Shown here piece by piece: positions 51,180 through 59,570 of a DNA stretch of 64,000 nucleotides (within the stretch, counting starts at the first letter, position 1; each line of letters opens with the position of its first letter). The position numbers were made by a program, and so were the translations under genes. Source of the DNA: Streptomyces daqingensis (GTDB lineage Bacteria > Actinomycetota > Actinomycetes > Streptomycetales > Streptomycetaceae); contig NZ_BMMP01000019.1 in NCBI RefSeq assembly GCF_014645895.1, positions 38,263 through 102,262 on the forward strand, written 5' to 3'. The notes beneath the pieces were generated by a model that saw only the letters and a list, made by a program, of their open reading frames with translations, was not told the origin of the DNA and did not search any database.

Positions 51180-52575
51180 CCTTGATGGAGTCCAGTTCGG
51201 GAGGCTTCCTGCGACCCCTTCCGACGCTGTACACGGAGACCTCGCGGATCACCGAGCTCACGATCGCACGGCGTCGCTCGAGATTCGTCATGTCGTCGTC
51301 CTGCCACACTGCCAGCGCGTCCTTCTCGGTGCGGGACTGCCGAACAACAGCGGCCGACTCACTGGCTCGCAGCGAGTCCAGCTCTGACCTGAGATGCGAC
51401 AGCGAGTCGAAGTAGTCCTCGTCGTCCAGCGCTCCCTCCTTCCACCGCCTGCGCAGGTTGCGGATGCGTTCTTCCAGGACGTTGATGGCGTCACTGAAGT
51501 CTTCGTCCGATGCAGCGGGAGGCGTGGGCTTGCGCCTCCGAAGGGCTGCCTCGACGAGCTCGTTCAAGCGCTCCTCGATCCACGCGTACGAGCGGTTGAC
51601 CTTGCCGCAGCCCAGCTGGCCGACAGCGCCCACCTGACTGGAGTTGCAGAAGGTCCGGCGGAAGGTCCGGCCCTGGATCGTCGCCCACTGAACGCTCATG
51701 ACCGAGCCGCAGTGTCCGCATTTGAGAAAGCCTGAGTACAGGTGCTTCCGCTTCCCGGAGCCCTTGCGGGCCGGGGTGCTGCGGCTGTCGAGAACCGTCT
51801 GCACGTTCTCCCACTCCTCACGAGTCAGCGGGTGCGGGTAGATGCTGTCGCCGACGCTGTCCCCTCTGTACGTGACGATGCCGCCGATCCGCTCGGACCT
51901 GTAGACCCTCTTCACCTTCTGGATCGACCAGGCGGTGTCCCCAACCGTTCGGGAGCCCGCCGCGTTCCATGCGCGGGCCACGTCGCCCGTCGTCTGGCGG
52001 TCCATGAGCATCCGGTAGCCCAGCCTGATCAACTCCACCTCTTCGGGCACGACGCGCTGGAAGTTCGAGCCCGGTTCGAAGCCGAAGACTCGGGGCCCGC
52101 CGGCGTGCGGCTTGCCCTTCTCCCGTCGCTGCCGGAGGGAGCTGTTGATGCGCTCCGACATGCGCTCGGTCTCCTGCTGGGCCACCGCACCCTTGATGGT
52201 GAGCACCATCCGGCCGTTGGCCGTCGCGGTGTCCTCACCCTCTGTCGTGGCGAACTGGAAGCCGTGCTCCTTCTGAGCTTCCAGGAACGAGGTGAGCTCG
52301 GCGATCCGCCTCGTGAGCCGGTCGATGGAGTAGACGACGATGCCGTCGATGAGCCCTTCGCGGGCGTCCCGCAACATCTGTGTGTACATGGGCCGCTGCT
52401 TCTTGGCCGTGGTCGACGCGGACGTGTCGTTCTCGGGGTAGACCTTCAGTACGCTCCAGCCCAGGCGCTCGCAGAGTTCGCGGCACGCCTTCTCCTGGCG
52501 TTGGATGCCCAGCTCCTGGCCCTTGCGGTCCTTGCTGATGCGGACGTAGATCCCAACTCGCTTAGGTTTGACCAT
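51139..52575 (-). CDS. Large serine recombinase (element integrase)
   Basis: A 478-aa serine integrase. The resolvase domain begins at once: YVRIS places the nucleophile at Ser14, followed by an Arg-rich catalytic set (YSIDRLTRR). A recombinase domain and a zinc ribbon (C-G-H-C ... C-N and L-G-C-G) follow, then a coiled coil. ATG 52575 has GAGGGGGC 6 nt upstream; the open frame before it crosses into the attachment region. The start lies about 55 bp from the right core, as expected for an int-attP unit. It inserted the element into dctA. Confidence 0.93.
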   Translation of the reverse strand: MVKPKRVGIYVRISKDRKGQELGIQRQEKACRELCERLGWSVLKVYPENDTSASTTAKKQRPMYTQMLRDAREGLIDGIVVYSIDRLTRRIAELTSFLEAQKEHGFQFATTEGEDTATANGRMVLTIKGAVAQQETERMSERINSSLRQRREKGKPHAGGPRVFGFEPGSNFQRVVPEEVELIRLGYRMLMDRQTTGDVARAWNAAGSRTVGDTAWSIQKVKRVYRSERIGGIVTYRGDSVGDSIYPHPLTREEWENVQTVLDSRSTPARKGSGKRKHLYSGFLKCGHCGSVMSVQWATIQGRTFRRTFCNSSQVGAVGQLGCGKVNRSYAWIEERLNELVEAALRRRKPTPPAASDEDFSDAINVLEERIRNLRRRWKEGALDDEDYFDSLSHLRSELDSLRASESAAVVRQSRTEKDALAVWQDDDMTNLERRRAIVSSVIREVSVYSVGRGRRKPPELDSIKVTPIGDEPQGPTG

Positions 52576-52630
52576 GACGTGCCCCCTCAGTCGGTCAACC
52601 GCACCGGCCAACATACATAGTTGGCGCACG

Positions 52631-52644
52631 GCGACGAACGTGGC
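52631..52644 (+). repeat. attR core (14-bp direct repeat, right copy)
   Basis: GCGACGAACGTGGC, identical to 31669-31682. The bases after it rejoin the native dctA frame. Confidence 0.9.
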
Positions 52645-52783
52645 GGGTCAGGCCGTCGTCCCGGTGCTGGTGGCTGCGCGGGAGAAGGTCCTGGACCGCG
52701 AGAAGTTCGCGGGGGCGCGCAGCTTCGACCTGGATTCATTCGAGGCGGAGCCCGAGCGTGACGCGGCCGCAGCCGTGGCCTGA
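52645..52783 (+). pseudogene. Displaced native 3' end of dctA
   Basis: This fragment continues the dctA frame across the core: NVAGQAVVPVLVAARE...DLDSFEAE, ending at TGA 52781-52783. Without the element it would complete the symporter. It now lacks a start and is probably silent. Homology to the element's tail continues past its stop codon for about 30 bp, in another frame, so the native gene has gained a short insertion near its 3' end. Confidence 0.9.
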
Positions 52784-52833
52784 GGGGCAGTCGGCGACCG
52801 TGGCGGCGTAATCGCCCCTCCGGTCGGATCGTC

Positions 52834-52867
52834 AACTCCCCTGATCTCCAAGGAGGTCGGGGGAGTT
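52834..52867 (+). terminator. Native dctA terminator
   Basis: Eight-bp arms AACTCCCC (52834-52841) and GGGGAGTT (52860-52867), about 50 bp after the native dctA stop; counterpart of 31835-31870. Confidence 0.8.
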
Positions 52868-53685
52868 CGCGTTCCGTGAGTTCGCGGCCCTGGGATCGGT
52901 GAGGTTCGACCGGGTGGTTCTGGTGGGACGGGGAGGCATCGCACGCTGCCGTCGGGGGCCCGAGAGAAGTCCGGAATCGTGGGATCTACGTCCTTCGTGG
53001 GGAGGGGCCGGCGGGGGCACGTCGGCATAGGGTCGCGTCATGAACCAACTGCGTGTGTGCGCAGCCGAGTACGACGCGGCGCGGTCGCCGGACGTCACCT
53101 GCACGACGCCGAGCCGTGCCACGGGGGACCTTCCCGGTGCCGCCCCGCCCTGAGAGCGGCCGGGCACCGCGAACGAAGCCGGTATCACCCAGGACGACTG
53201 GGCACGGGGGCACGGGGATGGCACGGGGGCAGGGGACGGGGACGCGAGGAGGGGCGGGGCAGGTGCGTCCGCACGTACGGGGGGCGGTCGTCCCGCACCC
53301 GCCGGCCCGCTGAGGAAACCCATGTCGTGACCGGTCCAGGGGGCCGCCGCGGCCTGGGCGTCCCGGGCGGCCCGAGCTCTGCTCCCCGGGGAGCAGTCCG
53401 CGTGCATCTTCGCGGCTGACGCTTCCCGACGCGCTCTGCAGCACCGTTGGCGCGTGGCGGGCGGGCATCACCCGCTTCCGGCAGGGACGCGGCGGATGTA
53501 CCGGCCGTCGCACGACAGGGACGGCGTGGCTTCACGGGGGGCTACCGCGCCGTCCCGCAGCCCGCGGACACGCCCTGCGGCCTCGTCCCGTACCGCATCG
53601 CGCCCGGCGCGGCTTCCGCACGCAGCCCTGGCCGCGACGCCGCAACCCAGCTCCCCACTGCCGTCGGACGGTCATTGGAGAGCCC
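52868..53685. other. Intergenic stretch without a recognised gene
   Basis: About 820 bp of GC-rich DNA. The open frames on both strands overlap one another and none has consistent codon bias or a ribosome site. It presumably holds the promoter of the regulator at 53686. Confidence 0.5.
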
Positions 53686-54705
53686 ATGCTGCGGGTGCAG
53701 TTCACCAGCGAGGACATCACACGTATCCGTGTAGCCGCCGAACCCGACCCGCTCTGGGAGATCACCAACAGCTTCCAGATTCTCGGTGCCAGGGGAACCC
53801 CCATGGTGTTCGCGGAGTGGCGCCGGTCAGTCCGGCCCTCCCTGCCCGCGGCAAGCCGGCTGCTGGCCGAACTGCTGCCCGCGTCCGGCTACTCGCCCGA
53901 TTTCCTCACCCCCGACCTCGGGGGCCGCTTCGATCTGCCGAGTGCGGTGGAGACCGTGCTCGGTACGGCGAAGACGGACCTGCGGAAGGACCTGGAGAGA
54001 CTGGCGGTCTCACGGCCCCGATTACGTCCGGTGCCGTCCGACGTGCGGGCCCTGGCCGCCGGGGACACGGCGGCACTGGGCCGGCTGCGGGCAGCTCTGT
54101 GCGGATACCACCGGCATGCCCTTGCCCCCTTCTGGCCGCAGATCCGGGCCCGGGTGGACGCCGACCGCGCTATCCGTACCAGGGCGCTGCTGGAGGGCGG
54201 TATCGACGGGCTGCTGGCGAGCTTCAGGCCCCTCCTGCGCTGGAAGCCTCCCGTGCTCGAGGCCGACTATCCGGTGCGGCGCGTCCTGCAGCTCGACGGG
54301 CGGGGGCTGCTGCTTCAGCCGTCCTTTTTCTGCACGCGAAGACCCGTCACGCTGGCCGACCCCCGCATGACTCCGACCCTCGTCTATCCCATCCAGCACA
54401 CGCTCGGCTGGGCCGCAGCGTCCCGGAAGGGCACGCCCGGGACAACCGCGGGGGGCGCCGAGCTGGCGGCCCTCATCGGCCGGACCCGCGCCGCCGTGCT
54501 GGAGGACCTCACGGACGGGCGTACCACCGGCGAACTCGCCGAGCGGCTGAGCATCTCCGCGCAGGACGTCAGCTACCACACCGCGGTCCTGCGGCGGGCG
54601 GGCCTGCTGCTGAGCGTGCGGCGCAGCAAGAACACGCTGCACACGATCACGCCCGCCGGACGCACCCTCCTCACCAGCCCGTCCGGTACGTCGATCAATG
54701 GATAA
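53686..54705 (+). CDS. Winged-helix (ArsR-like) regulator with large N-terminal domain
   Basis: A 339-aa protein in the class of Streptomyces ArsR-like regulators: a ~240-residue N-terminal domain, and a C-terminal winged helix (about 265-335; LTDGRTTGELAERLSISAQDVSYHT). ATG 53686 follows GGAGAGCCC. No cysteine metal site is present in the recognition helix, so metal sensing is unlikely. Target unknown; it stands alone. Confidence 0.87.
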   Translation: MLRVQFTSEDITRIRVAAEPDPLWEITNSFQILGARGTPMVFAEWRRSVRPSLPAASRLLAELLPASGYSPDFLTPDLGGRFDLPSAVETVLGTAKTDLRKDLERLAVSRPRLRPVPSDVRALAAGDTAALGRLRAALCGYHRHALAPFWPQIRARVDADRAIRTRALLEGGIDGLLASFRPLLRWKPPVLEADYPVRRVLQLDGRGLLLQPSFFCTRRPVTLADPRMTPTLVYPIQHTLGWAAASRKGTPGTTAGGAELAALIGRTRAAVLEDLTDGRTTGELAERLSISAQDVSYHTAVLRRAGLLLSVRRSKNTLHTITPAGRTLLTSPSGTSING

Positions 54706-54759
54706 AAGGAGATTTTTAGCGTGTAGCGGCGATAGGTGCGCCTCGGTCACGCTGGCACA

Positions 54760-54955
54760 GCCAACGGGGGACGGCTGACAGGCAAGGGCCGACAGCCAAC
54801 GACTGACAGGTAACGGCCGAAAGCTGACAGGTGGCGGCTGACAGCCAACGGCTGACGGATGACAGATAACAAATGACAGCAAACGGTCAACCGACGACAG
54901 CTAGCAGCTAACTGCTAACAGCTAACAGCTAACAGCTAACAGCCAACAGCCAACG
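54760..54955 (+). repeat. 28-unit heptanucleotide tandem array
   Basis: An uninterrupted 7-bp periodicity through 196 bp. Early units are diverged (GCTGACA, GCCAACG, GGTAACG); units from 54900 on are nearly identical (GCTAACA four times at 54914-54941). The array ends 18 bp before the lipoprotein ATG. Its AT content is raised against the chromosome. Slippage could alter the spacing of promoter and ribosome site. Confidence 0.85.
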
Positions 54956-54973
54956 GGGAATCACGGGGGAACG

Positions 54974-55900
54974 ATGCGAGGCCGCACCACTGCGCTGACC
55001 GCCATAGCCGTCGCGGTCCTGACGGTGCTCACCGGCTGCTCGGAGGGCTCGGCGCCGGAGAATCAGGCGCCGCCGGCCAAGGGCGAAGGTCCGTCCCGGG
55101 CCCTCACCCGGAGCGAGCAGACCCGCGTCGAGCAGGCCGAACAGCGCCTGATCCAGGGCTGCATGAAGCGCAAAGGTTTCCGCTACTGGGTGGGGCCGCC
55201 GGCTGACGCCGACACCCTCCGGGCCTTCTCGAACCGCTTCGTCCAGGACGACGTCGGGTGGGCGCGTGAGCACGGGTACGGAGGGCGCCTCAAGAAGGCG
55301 TTCTTCGCCGACAAGAAGCGCGACCCGAACCTCGCTTACCGCGAGCGTCTCTCCCCCTCGGAGCGCCAGCGCTTCTCCGACGCGCTGGACGGCGGGCCGA
55401 AGACGCCGATGCTCTCCGTGCGGCTGCCCGCCGGAGGCGCCGTCAGATCCCTGGACGGCGGCTGCCGCCACTCCGCCCGTCAGCAACTGTTCGGCGACAC
55501 GGAAGCCTTCTTCCGCGCCGACAAGACCGCCGCGAACCTCGTCGCGGTGTACACGCCGAAGCTCAGGCGGGATCCGCGCTTCACCAAGGGCCTCGACGCG
55601 TGGTCCCGGTGCATGCGCGACGCGGTGGGCCGCGACTTCGACGATCCGGGCGCGGCCCGCGCCCATGCGGACGAGCGGGTCAAGGGGCTCAGCGCGTCCG
55701 AAGCTCACGCCGTCGAGGTGGAGTTGGCCGTCGCGGAGGCCGACTGCGCCCGCAGCACCGGCCTCCCCAGCACCCTGTCGCGGCTGGACCGCGCGTACGG
55801 AGACCCCGTACGCGACCGCTACGCCGACGAGATCGCCGCCAGCAACCGGATGAAGCACGCGGCTCTCCGGAAGGCGAAGCGGCTCGGCCGCCGCGACTGA
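54974..55900 (+). CDS. Putative lipoprotein
   Basis: A 308-aa exported lipoprotein: signal segment and lipobox LTGC with Cys22. The mature part is helical and charged, with four Cys residues (about 63, 167, 209 and 257) that may form disulfides. It resembles many Streptomyces lipoproteins of unknown function. ATG 54974 follows CGGGGGAAC. The heptamer array fills its upstream region. Confidence 0.8.
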   Translation: MRGRTTALTAIAVAVLTVLTGCSEGSAPENQAPPAKGEGPSRALTRSEQTRVEQAEQRLIQGCMKRKGFRYWVGPPADADTLRAFSNRFVQDDVGWAREHGYGGRLKKAFFADKKRDPNLAYRERLSPSERQRFSDALDGGPKTPMLSVRLPAGGAVRSLDGGCRHSARQQLFGDTEAFFRADKTAANLVAVYTPKLRRDPRFTKGLDAWSRCMRDAVGRDFDDPGAARAHADERVKGLSASEAHAVEVELAVAEADCARSTGLPSTLSRLDRAYGDPVRDRYADEIAASNRMKHAALRKAKRLGRRD

Positions 55901-56013
55901 ACCGGCCCCGGGCGCACCGACCGCGCCCGGACCGCACGACCGGCGGACCCGGTCATGCGGACCTCATTGACCGGCAGACCGGTCACTCATGGAGAACCAA
56001 CGAAGGAGACACC

Positions 56014-56490
56014 ATGCGCAGAATCCGTGCGTTCCTGATGGTCGCGGCAGTCACCGCGGCGGCGGGAACCATGTTCGCGGGCTCGGCCCAGGCGGCGCCC
56101 GAGCGGGTCACGGGGGCCAACTGCGACGCCCTCTACCGGACTCACAAGGACGACGGCTACTTCCGGGCGTTCGACGCGGTGGACTGCCGCGAGCTGCTCG
56201 GCGCGGCCTCGGGCAACGACTCCAACTGGGTCGACGGCACAGGGCCGTTCACAGGCTCGGACAACGACAAGGCGACGTCGGTGCTGAACACCGGCACGTA
56301 CGCGGGCGGCGTCAACAACGTCCTGCTCTACCAGGGTGCGCAGGGCGGCAGCAACGGCGTGGGCTGCCTGGCGCACGGCGAGCTCTACGTCGACGACCTG
56401 CGCGACAACACCTTCACGGGCGGGGCGAACGCCAACAACAAGATCAGCCGCCACGTGTGGTCGAGTTCCTGCACCAACCCCTGGACCTGA
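56014..56490 (+). CDS. Small secreted protein
   Basis: A 158-aa protein from ATG 56014 with AAGGAG 7 nt upstream. A Sec signal is followed by cleavage near SAQA (residue 28). The mature domain is Gly/Asn/Asp-rich with three to four Cys. No family recognised; the size suggests a small extracellular protein. Two strong hairpins follow at 56556 and 56613. Confidence 0.75.
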   Translation: MRRIRAFLMVAAVTAAAGTMFAGSAQAAPERVTGANCDALYRTHKDDGYFRAFDAVDCRELLGAASGNDSNWVDGTGPFTGSDNDKATSVLNTGTYAGGVNNVLLYQGAQGGSNGVGCLAHGELYVDDLRDNTFTGGANANNKISRHVWSSSCTNPWT

Positions 56491-56555
56491 TGGGGGACTT
56501 CCCGGCTCGCCGACCGCCTCCTGGAGAGAGTGGGACGTGAGCACACCGTGAGGCG

Positions 56556-56596
56556 CCGAGCGGCCTCCGTCCTCGGAAGGGGCGGGGGCCGCTCGG
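56556..56596 (+). terminator. Hairpin terminator
   Basis: Ten-bp arms CCGAGCGGCC (56556-56565) and GGCCGCTCGG (56587-56596) after the secreted-protein gene. Confidence 0.7.
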
Positions 56597-56612
56597 GGCA
56601 GGTCCCACTCCG

Positions 56613-56638
56613 CCCCGCCGGGCTCCGGCCCGGCGGGG
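56613..56638. terminator. Second GC-rich hairpin
   Basis: Eleven-bp arms CCCCGCCGGGC (56613-56623) and GCCCGGCGGGG (56628-56638), loop TCCG. A tandem terminator with the preceding hairpin. Confidence 0.7.
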
Positions 56639-56676
56639 CCGAGTGCCGTCCGGCGAAGCCATATGCCAGCCATGCT

Positions 56677-56822
56677 CCTGACTGCCCCGAAACCTGACTG
56701 CCCCGAACCTGACTGCCCCCGAAACCCCGGAAGCTGCCCCGAACCTGACTTCCCCGAAGCCCCCGGAAGCTGACCCCGAAGCCGCTGCCGCCGTAGCCCC
56801 CTCCATTGAAGCTGCCCCGAAC
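56677..56822. repeat. Imperfect tandem repeats of about 14-20 bp
   Basis: CTGACTGCCCCGAA-like units repeat at least five times with small changes, upstream of the PIG-L gene. Not in frame with a gene. Confidence 0.6.
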
Positions 56823-56953
56823 TCGCCTGCGGACGCGGTGAGTCGGCCGACGTGGTGAGCCGGCGGAGTGGCGCGCGGGACGGTTGCCATGGGGCGGTGG
56901 ATGGCGAAGAGTTGCCGCCGGTGCGGTTCCGCGGGCTGAGAGAGGCGGTTCAG

Positions 56954-58795
56954 ATGGTCGACGCGTACGACGAGGCCGAGGCGGCAGGGCCTTCCCGGCG
57001 GCATGTGACGGCCGCCATGGCTTCGGGCCTGGCGGGCGCGGTGCTCGTCGGGGGAGCTCCCGGCGCCCAAGCCGCCGAACGGCGTCCGGCAGGCGGCCGG
57101 CCCGACCCCGCGCACCACGACATCCTGTTCGTCAGTGCTCACCCGGACGACGAGGCGGGGAACCTGTCCACGTTCGGTCTGTGGCGCGAACGCCGGGGGA
57201 TGCGTACCGGCGTCGTCACCGTCACCCGCGGAGAGGGCGGCGGGAACGCGGTGGGCCCGGAGGAGGGCGCGCCCCTCGGCGTGCTGCGCGAGAAGGAGGA
57301 GCGCTCCGCGACGGCGCTGGCCGGCATCGAGAACATCTTCTACCTCGACAAGCCCGACTTCTGGTACACCCTCTCCGCCCCTCTGACCGAGAGGATCTGG
57401 CACGAGCGGGACACCCTGGAGCGCATGGTCCGGCTGTTCCGCATGGCGACGCCGCACACCGTCGTGACGATGGACCCGCGCCCCTTCAACCAGCACGGCG
57501 CGCACCAGATGGCGGCGCGCCTGGCCATCGAGGCGTTCTTCCTCGCGGGCGACCGCAAGGCGTTCCCCGAGCAGTTGACGTGCGAGGGGCTGGCGCCGTG
57601 GCGGCCGCGGCGGCTGCTGGCGCAGAACTACGGCTTCTCGGATCTGCTGGGGCCGGAGGCGCCCGAGGAGCGGCACACCGATCCGGACACGGGCCTGCCT
57701 GTCGTGGGTGTCTGGTCCGGCCACGCCTCGCGCGAACACGGCACGTCCTGGGCGCAGGTGGAACGGGACGCGAGCCGCATGTACCGCAGCCAGGGCTGGG
57801 CGGCGATGCCGCCGGAGGTCCCGGCGGACCCCGAGAAGCTGGGGTCGGACTGGTTCAGCGTGCTGGCGGAGAAGGGCCGCGCCGTCAGGGCTCCGGTGAA
57901 GGACCAGGGTGAACTGCGGCCCGTGTACGAGGAGTTCCGCCGCTGGACGCGACGGGTCGGCCTGCCCTGGCTGGCCAACGGCGCGCAGCCGGACTATCCG
58001 GATCCGCCGTCGACCACCGTTCCCGAGGTCGCTGCGGCTCCCGTGCTGAACGGCGTCGAGGGCGACGGCGAGTACCCCGGCCCGCAGTTGGACCTCGTGC
58101 ACTGGGAGGGCGACGAGGCGACGGACGCGGACTGCTCGGCGACGGCGAAGATGTCCAGGCACGGCGACGACCTGTTCGTACTCGTCACGGTGAAGGACGA
58201 CCGGGACGGGACGCACCTGGAGGAGGACGACGCCAAGAGGCACTGGCGGACCGACGCCGTCGAGATCGCGATCGACCCGCGCGGCGACGCGGACGACACC
58301 TCCGTCACCTTCAAGACCGGCATCTTCCCCTTCACGGCCGGGGGCGGCGGCCCCGTCGCGGAGCGGGACGCCGACAACCGCCAGGGGCCTGCGGGGGAGA
58401 CCGCTCCCGGGATGCGTGTCGCGGCGGAGGTCGACGAACCGTACCGGGGCTACACGGTCGAGGCGAAGATCCCGCTGGGGGAGCTGCCCGCGGCGGCCGA
58501 CCCGGAGCGCTTCGCCGTGAACATCCTGGTCTACGACTCCGACACCAAGGACAAGACGGGTCAGACGCGTCTCGCCTGGTCGCCTTTCGGGAGTGCGCAG
58601 GCCGACCCGTACGTGTGGGGCACCGCCCGGCTGGAGGGCTACACGCCCCCTGCGGACCGTCCGACGGACCCGGCGGAGCCCGAGATCCCGACGGAGGCCG
58701 CACGCAGTGAGGACTCGCCGGCGTCCGTCGAGCAGTCCCGCCGCACCGGCATTCCCCTCGCGGGCGGCCCACGCCCGTGCACGCCCCGTCGCTGA
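56954..58795 (+). CDS. PIG-L family deacetylase with C-terminal CBM9-like domain, secreted
   Basis: A 613-aa protein from ATG 56954. The N-terminus has a twin-arginine-like SRRHV and a hydrophobic stretch, pointing to Tat export. The PIG-L/LmbE domain has HPDDE at 63-67 (zinc ligands) and a NQHGAHQM segment with the third His. Residues about 355-560 form a CBM9-like sugar-binding domain (DAVEIAIDPRG). The enzyme would deacetylate extracellular or wall N-acetyl sugars. A start further upstream (56852) lacks similarity. Confidence 0.85.
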   Translation: MVDAYDEAEAAGPSRRHVTAAMASGLAGAVLVGGAPGAQAAERRPAGGRPDPAHHDILFVSAHPDDEAGNLSTFGLWRERRGMRTGVVTVTRGEGGGNAVGPEEGAPLGVLREKEERSATALAGIENIFYLDKPDFWYTLSAPLTERIWHERDTLERMVRLFRMATPHTVVTMDPRPFNQHGAHQMAARLAIEAFFLAGDRKAFPEQLTCEGLAPWRPRRLLAQNYGFSDLLGPEAPEERHTDPDTGLPVVGVWSGHASREHGTSWAQVERDASRMYRSQGWAAMPPEVPADPEKLGSDWFSVLAEKGRAVRAPVKDQGELRPVYEEFRRWTRRVGLPWLANGAQPDYPDPPSTTVPEVAAAPVLNGVEGDGEYPGPQLDLVHWEGDEATDADCSATAKMSRHGDDLFVLVTVKDDRDGTHLEEDDAKRHWRTDAVEIAIDPRGDADDTSVTFKTGIFPFTAGGGGPVAERDADNRQGPAGETAPGMRVAAEVDEPYRGYTVEAKIPLGELPAAADPERFAVNILVYDSDTKDKTGQTRLAWSPFGSAQADPYVWGTARLEGYTPPADRPTDPAEPEIPTEAARSEDSPASVEQSRRTGIPLAGGPRPCTPRR

Positions 58796-59150
58796 CGGCG
58801 GCACCGCGCCAGTCTCACGAGTCACGAGTAACGAGAACCGAGCACGCCGGGCCCTTCCCATGACGGGGAGGTTCCGGCGTGCTTCGCGCGTACGCAGGGC
58901 CATGCCCGGGTGGGTCGACTCGTCCGTGCAGGGCGGGACTTGAGCCTTCGCCTCCCGCTCGTTCCGTAACCCACGGCGGCTCTGCGGAAAGCCGCCGCCG
59001 CCCGTTCGGGCCGGCTCACGGCGTGTCTCGGCGCAGGGTGGACGGCTTTCGCGGCCCACCTCCCAACACGCCGTCGCTGCTCTCACCGGATCTGACGTGG
59101 GAGTTCGACGAGGACGTAACAGCCGGGCGGTGTTCCTTGTGCCGCGAAAA

Positions 59151-59184
59151 TACCTAGGACTACTATGCATCACGGACCTAGGTA
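59151..59184. promoter_or_regulatory. Inverted-repeat operator before padR
   Basis: TACCTAGG (59151-59158) and CCTAGGTA (59177-59184), perfect 8-bp arms with an 18-bp spacer, 20 bp before the padR start. A PadR dimer site and autoregulation are likely. Confidence 0.7.
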
Positions 59185-59204
59185 TGGGGAGGCAGGGAGG
59201 TCTC

Positions 59205-59570
59205 GTGAAAGTCACCAAGGATCTAGTGGCCGCTTCGGCGACGCCGATGGTGCTCGGCATCCTGGCCGAGGGGGAGAGCTACGGCTACGCCATCCTCCGG
59301 CGGATCAGCGAGCTGTCCGGCGGCGAGCTGGACTGGACCGAAGGGCTGCTCTACCCGCTGCTGCACAGGCTGGAGCGCCTCGGCCACGTGGAGTCGAGCT
59401 GGCAGTCGGTCAAAGGGGAGCGGCGGCGCAAGTACTACCGCCTCACCGACAGCGGCGTCGCCGAACTCGCGGAGCAGCGCCGCCAGTGGGCCACGGTCGT
59501 CGAGGCGCTCAAGCAGGTCTGGCCCGGCGGCGGAACGCTGTCCGCGATACCGCTGGAGGGCATGGCATGA
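59205..59570 (+). CDS. PadR-family transcriptional regulator
   Basis: A 121-aa PadR winged-helix protein (YGYAILRRISELSGGELDW...LYPLLHRLERLG) with the C-terminal dimerisation helix. GTG 59205 has GGGAGG 5 nt upstream. The stop overlaps the membrane-protein ATG, a common PadR-effector arrangement. Confidence 0.92.
   Translation: MKVTKDLVAASATPMVLGILAEGESYGYAILRRISELSGGELDWTEGLLYPLLHRLERLGHVESSWQSVKGERRRKYYRLTDSGVAELAEQRRQWATVVEALKQVWPGGGTLSAIPLEGMA

Larger units (their letters stand above)
31669..52644. mobile_element. Integrative conjugative element (AICE type) with serine integrase, inserted in dctA
   Basis: A ~21 kb element bounded by the 14-bp direct repeat GCGACGAACGTGGC at 31669-31682 and 52631-52644. 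The left copy is inside dctA, and the right copy is followed by the displaced dctA 3' end, which defines the insertion exactly. It has the actinomycete integrative element set: GntR regulator, SCO3933-family protein, FtsK/TraB translocase, small transfer proteins, HUH Rep and an integrase reading toward the left. The integrase is a large serine recombinase, while most described AICEs use tyrosine integrases at tRNA genes. The cargo at 32-46 kb includes candidate defence genes. The whole module looks complete; the one doubt is the rep start. Confidence 0.9.

Noticed and set aside
56444..59260. Very long minus-strand frame opposite the PIG-L gene
   Set aside because: High-GC antisense shadow; the plus strand has the HPDDE motif and an export signal.
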